Under the pieces are notes generated by a model, which was given only the letters and a program-made list of their open reading frames with translations, made no database searches and had not been told where the DNA came from. The translations under genes were made by a program, and so were the position numbers. From NCBI GenBank assembly GCA_025928435.1, contig JAICJM010000033.1:1-27331 (forward strand): DNA of 27,331 nt, given 5' to 3'. The stretch is from Thermoleophilia bacterium (GTDB lineage Bacteria; Actinomycetota; Thermoleophilia; Gaiellales; JAICJC01). This document shows, in pieces, positions 22,221 through 27,331 of this stretch; positions within the stretch are counted from its first letter, which is position 1, and each line of letters opens with the position of its first letter.

Positions 22221-23830
22221 AGGCTGCCCTTCGTGCTCGGGACGGCTCCGGCGCGGCGGGGGTCGGGTTCCCACGCCTCGCGCAGCGCCAGCGCGAGCGC
22301 CTTGAAGGCCGCCTCGAGCAGGTGGTGGTCGTCGGCGCCCGTGCCCGTCAGGTGGATGGCCATGCGGCCATGGCGCGAGAGGCTGTCGAACAGGTGCGGC
22401 ACGAGCGAGGCGGGGATGCCTCCGACCCGATCGCTCGCGAATTCGAGCTCGATACGGGCGGCGCCGCGGCCGCCCAGGTCGACCACGGCGTGCACGGCCG
22501 CCTCGTCGAGCGGCGCCCGCGCGTCGCCGAAGCGGCGGATCCCGGCCCGGTCGCCCAGAGCGCCGTCCAGCGCCTGGCCGAGGACGATGGCGACGTCCTC
22601 GACGGTGTGGTGCTCGTCGACCCACAGATCGCCGGCGCAGGTCAGCTCGAGATCCATCAGCGAGTGGGCCGCGAGCGCACCCAGCATGTGGTCGAGCATG
22701 CCGATGCCCGTCGCGGCCGCCGCCCGTCCGGCGCCGTCGAGGGCGACACGGCAGCGGATGTCCGTCTCGTTCGTGCGCCGCTCGACGCTCGCGGAGCGGG
22801 CGGAGGCCGGCCGCTCCCGCCGGGACGGCGCCGCGGCGCCCAGGGCCTCGAGCAGGCAGTCGTCCTCGGCCGGCGTCGCGACGCTGTAGCGGATCGAGGT
22901 CTCGAGCAGCGGGTCCGCGAACGTGCGCACGACGAGTCCGCGCTCGAGCAGGTCGTGCGCGAACGGCTCCGCCGGCCGGCGGATGTCGACCAGGGCGAAG
23001 TTCGTGCACGACTCGGGCACGGCGTAGCGGGCCGCGCGCAGCGCCTCGGCCATCCGCTCCCGCTCGGCGCACACCTCGGCAGCCCGGGCCCGCATCTCGC
23101 CGACGTGGTCGGGGCGCAGCGCGATCTCGGCCAGCGCCGCCGAATGGACGCCAATCGACGCCGGCGGGCGCACGCCGTTCAGGCGCTCGGCGATCTCCGC
23201 CGGGGCGATGATGTAGCCGACCCGGATGCCGGCCAGCGCGAAGGCCTTCGAGAAGGTGCGCACGCAGACGGTGTTCTCCCGCTCGCGCACGAGGTGGGAC
23301 AGGTCGGTGCCCCCGAATTCGAGATACGCCTGGTCGATCACGACGAGGCCGGTGCGCTCGGCGAGGTCATCCTCGGCGACGTCCGCGCCGGTCGGATTGT
23401 GGGGCGCGCACACCCAGGTCAGGTCGACCGCGGCCCCCGGGTCGTGCACGAGCTCGGCGCCGGCGAGGTGGGTGACGACGCCGTAGTAGCCGTAGAAGGG
23501 CCGGCGCACGTAGGCCCGCCGCCCCGGCGCGAGCGAGAGCAGCGCGCACAGGAGGAGCGCCTCGTCGGCGCCCGCCGTCGGCACGATCTGCTCGACCGGG
23601 AAGCCGGTGTAGGCGGCGATGGCTCCCCGCAGGCGCAGGAAGGTCGCATCGGGGTAGGAGTTCGGGATCACGCGCGCGAGCCGGGCGAGCTCCGGCGCGT
23701 ACCAGGCAGGCGCCACCGCCGACGTGTTCATGTCGAAGCGCATCAGCGGCGCGTCTGCGGGCAGCGTGTCCTGCCAGCGGTAGCCGACCAGGCCGCGCAG
23801 CTCGGGACGGATGACGTCGATCGCGCTCAC
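22217..23830 (-). CDS. hisCB: Histidinol-phosphate aminotransferase-IGP dehydratase fusion (HisC-HisB)
   Basis: A 537-residue protein joining two steps of histidine synthesis. Residues about 1-340 form a class I/II aminotransferase of the HisC type: APHNPTG, DQAYLEF and the PLP lysine Lys195 (TFSKAFALAGIRVGY). After a short Arg/Ala/Ser-rich linker (about 338-348) comes a full HisB dehydratase domain (about 349-537) with the manganese motifs DHMLG, DEHHTVEDV, the HAVVDLGGR strand and DDHHLLEAAFKA. The frame is continuous, with no stop and no plausible start codon at the junction (the Val before ERRTNET is GTC). HisB catalyses the step just before HisC, so the fused domains act consecutively. 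GTG 23830 overlaps the hisG stop by 4 nt. I do not recall this domain order as common. Confidence 0.9.
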   Translation of the reverse strand: MSAIDVIRPELRGLVGYRWQDTLPADAPLMRFDMNTSAVAPAWYAPELARLARVIPNSYPDATFLRLRGAIAAYTGFPVEQIVPTAGADEALLLCALLSLAPGRRAYVRRPFYGYYGVVTHLAGAELVHDPGAAVDLTWVCAPHNPTGADVAEDDLAERTGLVVIDQAYLEFGGTDLSHLVRERENTVCVRTFSKAFALAGIRVGYIIAPAEIAERLNGVRPPASIGVHSAALAEIALRPDHVGEMRARAAEVCAERERMAEALRAARYAVPESCTNFALVDIRRPAEPFAHDLLERGLVVRTFADPLLETSIRYSVATPAEDDCLLEALGAAAPSRRERPASARSASVERRTNETDIRCRVALDGAGRAAAATGIGMLDHMLGALAAHSLMDLELTCAGDLWVDEHHTVEDVAIVLGQALDGALGDRAGIRRFGDARAPLDEAAVHAVVDLGGRGAARIELEFASDRVGGIPASLVPHLFDSLSRHGRMAIHLTGTGADDHHLLEAAFKALALALREAWEPDPRRAGAVPSTKGSL

Positions 23831-24684
23831 GGGATCAGGTGCTGGATCGGGAGCACGAGCAGCGACCGCGCGCCGGCCGCGCGCAGCGGGGCGAGCAGCT
23901 CCATCACCCGGCGCTGCTCGACGACGGCGTGGACGGAGTGCCAGCCCGGCCGCGCCAGCGGCAGCACCGTCGGCGAGTCGAGCCCGGGCAGGAGGCCCAC
24001 GATCGCGTCCAGCGAGTCGTCCGGCGCGTTCAGCATCAGGTAGCGGCGGCCCCGGGCGTCGACGACGCTGCGGACGACGGTCGCGAGCTCCTCCGCGACG
24101 CGCCGCTGCTCGGGGTCGAGGTCGGGACGGACGACGAGCACCGCCTCGGACTCGAGCACGGTTGCGATCGGCCGCAGCCCGTTCTGGCGCAGGGTCTCGC
24201 CGCTCTGAACGACGTCGCAGACCGCCTCGGCCGCGTCCAGCCGCGGCGCCAGCTCGACCGACCCGCGCACCGCGACCGTCTCGACCCGCATCCCGCGGCG
24301 CGCGAAATAGCCGGCGGTGATGCGGGGATGCGACGTCGCCACCCGGCCGCCGTCCAGCTGCTCGACCGTCTCGACGCCGTCCGCCGGCACCGCCACCTGC
24401 AGCGAGCACCGGCCGAGCCCGAGCGGCACGAGCTCCTCCAGCTGCGCGCCGCCCTCGAGCACCTGGTCACGTCCGGCCACGGCCGCCTCGACGGCGCCGT
24501 CGACCGCCCAGGCCGGCATGTCCTCGGTCCGGGTGAAGAGCACCTCCACGTCCCACTGAGAGCACTGCGCGTAGAGCGCCCGGCCGTTGCCCTCGAGCTC
24601 GAACCCGGCCCCCCGCATGACGTCGAGGACGGGGTCGCGCAGGCGGCCCTTGGACGGCAGCGCGAGGCGGAAGCGGCGGCTCAT
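23827..24684 (-). CDS. hisG: ATP phosphoribosyltransferase, long form
   Basis: A 285-residue enzyme for the first, committed step of histidine synthesis. The N-terminal part (RLALPSKGRLRDPVLDVM) and the region EAAVAGRDQVLEGG fit the catalytic lobes. The PRPP region is present as EAVCDVVQSGETLRQNGL. The last 75 residues (SPTVLPLARPGWHSVHAVVE, then GARSLLVLPIQHLIP) form the ACT-like domain of the long, hexameric form, which binds histidine for feedback inhibition; no HisZ is needed. The ATG overlaps the stop of the TrpR-like gene (ATGA). Confidence 0.95.
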   Translation of the reverse strand: MSRRFRLALPSKGRLRDPVLDVMRGAGFELEGNGRALYAQCSQWDVEVLFTRTEDMPAWAVDGAVEAAVAGRDQVLEGGAQLEELVPLGLGRCSLQVAVPADGVETVEQLDGGRVATSHPRITAGYFARRGMRVETVAVRGSVELAPRLDAAEAVCDVVQSGETLRQNGLRPIATVLESEAVLVVRPDLDPEQRRVAEELATVVRSVVDARGRRYLMLNAPDDSLDAIVGLLPGLDSPTVLPLARPGWHSVHAVVEQRRVMELLAPLRAAGARSLLVLPIQHLIP

Positions 24685-24992
24685 CGCCGCTGCCCCCTCC
24701 GGTCGAGGACGAGCCGGTAGCCGCCCTCGCCGTGGCGCAGCCAGTGCGCGACCCGCGTGACCGTCGTCGTCGAGCCGTGCACGCGCTGGGCGACCTGGGC
24801 GTAGGGCACGCCCTGGTCGAGCAGGCGGGCCGCGTGCCAGCGATGCGAGAGCACCTCGAGCTCGTGCAGCGAGCAGACGTCGCGCAGGAACGCCGCCACC
24901 TCGTCGCGCGAGCGCAGGGCGAGCAGCGCGTCGCAGAGGTCGTCGACCTCGTCCGTGCGCCAATCGGCGTTTCGGGGAGCGCCGTTCGCCAT
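24681..24992 (-). CDS. TrpR-superfamily (YerC-type) regulator, probable histidine regulator
   Basis: A 103-residue protein of the YerC/YecD branch of the TrpR superfamily. The helical core (VDDLCDALLALRSRDEVAAF) leads to a helix-turn-helix (LDQGVPYAQVAQRVHGSTTT, VTRVAHWLRHGEGGYRLVLD). It is the first gene of the his operon and overlaps hisG by 4 nt. A perfect palindrome lies only 13 bases upstream of its ATG. By analogy with TrpR it probably binds histidine or a related molecule and represses both this operon and hisA; that is inference from position and fold. A TAAAAT -10 (complement 25002-25007) within TGCTAAAAT, an extended -10 form, would give an almost leaderless mRNA. Confidence 0.85.
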   Translation of the reverse strand: MANGAPRNADWRTDEVDDLCDALLALRSRDEVAAFLRDVCSLHELEVLSHRWHAARLLDQGVPYAQVAQRVHGSTTTVTRVAHWLRHGEGGYRLVLDRRGQRR

Positions 24993-24997
24993 CGTGG

Positions 24998-25016
24998 TAG
25001 CATTTTAGCATGCTAA
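24998..25016. promoter_or_regulatory. Divergent his promoter/operator
   Basis: TTAGCATGCTAA at 25005-25016 is a perfect 12-bp palindrome. TAGCA occurs again eight bases to the left (24998-25002), giving TAGCA-N3-TAGCATGCTA. The same bases hold candidate -10 elements for both directions: TAGCAT (24998-25003) six bases before hisA ATG 25010, and TAAAAT (complement 25002-25007) for the regulator operon. A protein on the palindrome would shut both promoters. This is the expected site of the TrpR-like regulator. Confidence 0.7.
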
Positions 25017-25744
25017 CACGGGGTGGGGGTGCGATCGATCTGCGCGAGGGCCGGGCGGTGCCCGCCGTCGACCTGCTGGGCGGGCGGGTTGTGCGGCTCG
25101 AGCAGGGCCGGTACGACCGGGTGACGACCTACCCCGTCGCGCCCGCGGATCTGGCGCGCACGTACGCCGACGCGGGCGCCCCCTGGCTGCATGTGGTCGA
25201 CCTCGATGCGGCCCGGTCGGGCGCCCGCTCGCCTGCACATGCCGATCTGCTCCGGGAGCTGCGGGCCGTGCCGGGTCTGCGGATCCAGCTCGGCGGCGGC
25301 CTGCGCGACGAGGCCGGGATCCGGGCCGCCCTCGACGGCCTCGCCGACCGGGTCATCGTGGGCACGCTCGCGGCCGCGGAGCCCGATCGGGTGGGGCGGC
25401 TCGCGGCCGAGACCGGGCGGGTCGTCGTCGCGCTCGACTGCCTCGACGGCCGGGTGCGCACCCACGGCTGGTTCGAGGACGCCGGCCTCGAGCCTGGCGC
25501 CTTCGTCGACCGGCTGACGGCCGCGGGCGCCCACGACTTCCTCGTCACCGGGATCGACCGCGACGGCACCGGGCGCGGGCCCGACCTGGAGCTGATCGGG
25601 GCGCTGCGCCCGGGCGTGCCCGGCCTCCTCATGGCGGCGGGCGGGGTGGGGACGCCCGCGGACATCGGCGCCGCCGTCGGCGCGGGCGCGGACGCGGTGG
25701 TGGTCGGCCGGGCGCTGCTCGACGCCGCCTTCTTTTTTGCATGA
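25010..25744 (+). CDS. hisA: Phosphoribosylformimino-AICAR isomerase (HisA, possibly PriA-like)
   Basis: A 244-residue TIM barrel for the fourth step of histidine synthesis. Family motifs are VPAVDLLGGRVVRLEQG (the Asp of PAVD is catalytic), LHVVDLDAA, QLGGGLRDEAGI, GIDRDGTGRGPDLEL and AAGGVG. The start is uncertain. ATG 25010 lies inside the palindrome with TAGCAT six bases upstream, fitting a leaderless start but adding 16 residues. GTG 25058 has GAGGG upstream and gives MPAVDLLGG, nearer to the family length. The extra N-terminus contains AIDLREGRAV, which resembles the following AVDLLGGRVV. In actinobacteria the HisA homologue PriA can also serve tryptophan synthesis; this cannot be judged from one window. 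It stands alone on the plus strand, away from hisH-hisF. Its stop lies inside an ARG box. Confidence 0.9.
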   Translation: MLTRGGGAIDLREGRAVPAVDLLGGRVVRLEQGRYDRVTTYPVAPADLARTYADAGAPWLHVVDLDAARSGARSPAHADLLRELRAVPGLRIQLGGGLRDEAGIRAALDGLADRVIVGTLAAAEPDRVGRLAAETGRVVVALDCLDGRVRTHGWFEDAGLEPGAFVDRLTAAGAHDFLVTGIDRDGTGRGPDLELIGALRPGVPGLLMAAGGVGTPADIGAAVGAGADAVVVGRALLDAAFFFA

Positions 25745-25771
25745 AAATCCGTCGTTGTGTATAGTCATGCA
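25738..25771 (+). promoter_or_regulatory. Two ARG boxes and -10 before argR
   Basis: TGTATAGTCATGCA (25758-25771) fits TGNATNNNNATNCA fully; TGCATGAAAATCCG (25738-25751) fits all but the last base. Their centres are 20 bp apart, two helical turns, as for tandem ArgR sites. TATAGT (25760-25765), a good -10, is inside the second box and six bases before ATG 25772. ArgR would thus repress itself and the genes after it. The left box overlaps the hisA stop codon (25742-25744). Confidence 0.7.
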
Positions 25772-26236
25772 ATGCCCGATCGCCGCCAGCTCATCGCGTC
25801 GCTGCTCGACCGCATCCCGGTCACGTCGCAGCCCCAGCTCGTCTCGCTCCTCGCCGACCAGGGCGTGCACGTCACCCAGGCGACGGTCTCGCGCGACCTC
25901 GAGCGCCTCGGCGCCGTGCGGGTGCGCAAGGGCGGCCATCTGGTCTACGCCCTGCCCGCCGAGGAGGAGCCGGCCGATCCGGCCCAACGGCTGCGCGAGG
26001 CACTTCTGCTCGTCCGCAGCATGGAGCCGTCCGGCAACCTCGCCGTCCTGAAGACGGCGCCCGCGAACGCGATGCCGGTCGCGCGGGCGTTCGACGTCGC
26101 CGACCTGCCCGAGGTGGCGGGGACGGTGGCCGGGGACGACGTCGTGCTCGTGGTGGCGCGTGAGCCGTACTCCGGGGCGGACGTGCTCGAGCTGTGCGAC
26201 CGGATCGGGACGGAGGCGGCGCATGCTCACGCATGA
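25772..26236 (+). CDS. argR: Arginine repressor ArgR
   Basis: A 154-residue regulator. The N-terminal winged helix has the recognition motif VTQATVSRDLERLG (Ser40-Arg41). The C-terminal oligomerisation and arginine-binding domain shows LKTAPANAMPVARAFD and EVAGTVAGDDVVLVVA. It should form arginine-bound hexamers and repress arginine genes. ATG 25772 is preferred to GTG 25757, which lies inside the ARG box/-10. Its end overlaps argF by 14 bases. Confidence 0.95.
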   Translation: MPDRRQLIASLLDRIPVTSQPQLVSLLADQGVHVTQATVSRDLERLGAVRVRKGGHLVYALPAEEEPADPAQRLREALLLVRSMEPSGNLAVLKTAPANAMPVARAFDVADLPEVAGTVAGDDVVLVVAREPYSGADVLELCDRIGTEAAHAHA

Positions 26237-27173
26237 CCCCGCGCTCGACGCGCCGCTGGCCGCGGCCGCCCTCAAGGGCCAGGACTTCCTGCGGGTCGAC
26301 GACCTGCACGCGCCCGCCATCGAGGCCGTCCTCGACCTGGCCGACCACCTGAAGGCGCTCCAGGCCCGGCGGCTGCCGCATCCCTGGCTGGCCGGCCGGA
26401 CGCTCGGCATGATCTTCGAGAAGCCGTCCACCCGCACCCGGGTCTCGTTCGAGGTGGGGATGGTGCAGCTGGGCGGGCACGCCGTTCATCTGTCCGCCGG
26501 CGAGAGCCAGCTCGGGCGGGGCGAGCCGATCTCCGACACGGGCGCCGTGCTCTCGCGCTACCTCGACGCCGTCGTGATCCGCACCCACGCGCACGCGCGC
26601 GTGGAGGAGCTGGCCGCCGCGGCGTCGGTGCCCGTCATCAACGGGCTGACCGACGAGCACCACCCTTGCCAGGCGCTCGCCGACCTCCAGGTGATGCGCG
26701 AGCGGCTCGGCAACCTGGCCGGCCGGCGGCTGGCGTGGGTCGGCGACGGCAGCTCGAACGTGTGCCACTCGCTGGCCGCGGCGGCCGTCGCGATGGGGAT
26801 GGAGGTCGTGGTCGCCGCAGCCGAAGGCTACGAGCCGTTCGCCGACGAGCTCGGCGCGGCCGCCGACGCGGTCGAGGTCGTGGACGACCCTGTCGCCGCC
26901 GTCTCGGGCGCGGACGCCGTTGTCACCGACACGTTCACGAGCATGGGCCAGGAGGCCGAGCGCGACGCGCGCCTGGCCGCCCTCGCTCCGTACCAGGTGA
27001 ACGCGCGGCTGCTGCGGCATGCGGCCCCCGGGCACGTCGTCCTGCACTGCCTGCCCGCGCACTGCGGCGAGGAGATCACGCAGGACGTGCTCTGGGGCGA
27101 GAGCTCGGCGGTGTGGGACGAGGCGGAGAACCGGCTGCACGCGCAGAAGGCGCTGCTGGCCATGATCGTTTGA
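26223..27173 (+). CDS. argF: Ornithine carbamoyltransferase
   Basis: A 316-residue cytoplasmic enzyme making citrulline from ornithine and carbamoyl phosphate. The carbamoyl-phosphate loop STRTR (69-73), HHPCQ (146-150), the ornithine loop SMGQE (240-244) and HCLPAH (275-280) are present. The residue after HCLPAH is Cys where Arg is frequent, though this position varies in the family. The ATG is inside the end of argR, so translation is coupled. argG follows after 17 bases. Confidence 0.96.
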   Translation: MLTHDPALDAPLAAAALKGQDFLRVDDLHAPAIEAVLDLADHLKALQARRLPHPWLAGRTLGMIFEKPSTRTRVSFEVGMVQLGGHAVHLSAGESQLGRGEPISDTGAVLSRYLDAVVIRTHAHARVEELAAAASVPVINGLTDEHHPCQALADLQVMRERLGNLAGRRLAWVGDGSSNVCHSLAAAAVAMGMEVVVAAAEGYEPFADELGAAADAVEVVDDPVAAVSGADAVVTDTFTSMGQEAERDARLAALAPYQVNARLLRHAAPGHVVLHCLPAHCGEEITQDVLWGESSAVWDEAENRLHAQKALLAMIV

Positions 27174-27190
27174 CCAGGAAGGACGGAACC

Positions 27191-27331
27191 GTGGCTGAGA
27201 AGATCGTGCTCGCGTATTCGGGAGGCCTCGACACGTCGGTGGCGCTGCGCTGGCTGGCCGACGAGTACGGCGCGGAAGTCGTCGCGCTGCTCGTCGACGT
27301 CGGGCAGGGCATCGACGCGGAGCAGGTCGAG
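27191..27331 (+). CDS. argG: Argininosuccinate synthase, 5' part only
   Basis: The first 47 codons of a gene cut by the window end. [20 protein letters not shown] holds the PP-loop ATP site (SGGLDTS) of argininosuccinate synthase, which joins citrulline and aspartate. The GTG start has AGGAAGGA about eight bases upstream (27176-27183). It is the third gene of the argR-argF-argG unit. Confidence 0.95.
   Translation, partial: MAEKIVLAYSGGLDTSVALRWLADEYGAEVVALLVDVGQGIDAEQVE

Noticed and set aside
22770..22800. Separate hisC and hisB genes with a hidden boundary
   Set aside because: No stop in the shared frame, and no ATG, GTG or TTG in frame at the expected HisB start; the Val codon there is GTC.
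20933..24043. A very long open frame on the plus strand across the his operon
   Set aside because: It is antisense to four well-supported his genes, its translation is Arg/Pro/Ala-rich without domains, and such shadows are expected in GC-rich coding DNA.
25757..25771. GTG 25757 as the argR start
   Set aside because: It falls in the ARG box and -10; ATG 25772 gives the usual ArgR N-terminus.
1..27331. CRISPR arrays, tRNA or rRNA genes, insertion sequences, prophage or toxin-antitoxin genes
   Set aside because: Read for, none seen; no regularly spaced repeats, no transposase or integrase motifs, and no tRNA-like clover-leaf noticed by eye. A covariance-model scan could still find a small RNA.

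Overview
The window is about 27 kb of very GC-rich DNA with tightly packed genes, many GTG starts and many ATGA/GTGA overlaps. Gene families and promoter style point to Actinomycetota; a soil Thermoleophilia lineage (Gaiellales/Solirubrobacterales) is my best guess, but that is inference from general familiarity. I see no rRNA, tRNA, CRISPR array, transposase or phage gene. No non-coding stretch reaches 300 bases.

Layout. (1) 169-5471, plus strand: an envelope copper-handling cluster. It holds a secreted protein, a His-rich lipoprotein, a membrane protein, a YcnI/DUF1775 protein, a CopC-CopD-YtkA-type fusion, a 35-residue membrane peptide and a TPM-like protein. (2) 5461-7513: a small helical protein on the minus strand, divergent from a NarL-type histidine kinase/response regulator pair. 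(3) 7539-11311: two large secreted phosphoesterases transcribed divergently. (4) 11338-13656: an uncharacterised operon with four YbjQ-like repeats in two proteins, plus two small proteins. (5) 13787-16530, minus strand: two Tat-type ferritin-like proteins, an L,D-transpeptidase and a Pro-rich membrane protein in one overlapping operon. (6) 16661-20278: an MFS transporter divergent from a two-gene carnitine-to-glycine-betaine module (BKACE, and carnitine dehydrogenase fused to a thioesterase). (7) 20301-24992, minus strand: a histidine operon, trpR-like regulator-hisG-hisC/hisB fusion-hisH-hisF-hisIE, with hisA divergent from it. (8) 25772-27331: argR-argF-argG (argG is cut by the window end).

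How the parts work together. The histidine genes cover most of the pathway; hisD and a histidinol-phosphate phosphatase are absent here. The TrpR-like regulator and hisA are separated by a perfect 12-bp palindrome that also overlaps candidate -10 elements, a compact divergent control region. argR is preceded by two ARG-box-like sites about two helical turns apart. Several operon-leading genes have a TANNNT -10 hexamer only 6-9 nt before the start codon, which suggests leaderless transcripts.

Items most worth a second look: the HisC-HisB fusion; the TrpR-like regulator with its palindrome; the YbjQ-repeat operon; the 31-bp perfect palindrome that supplies the stop codons of two convergent genes; and the copper cluster with its uncharacterised lipoprotein and membrane partner.
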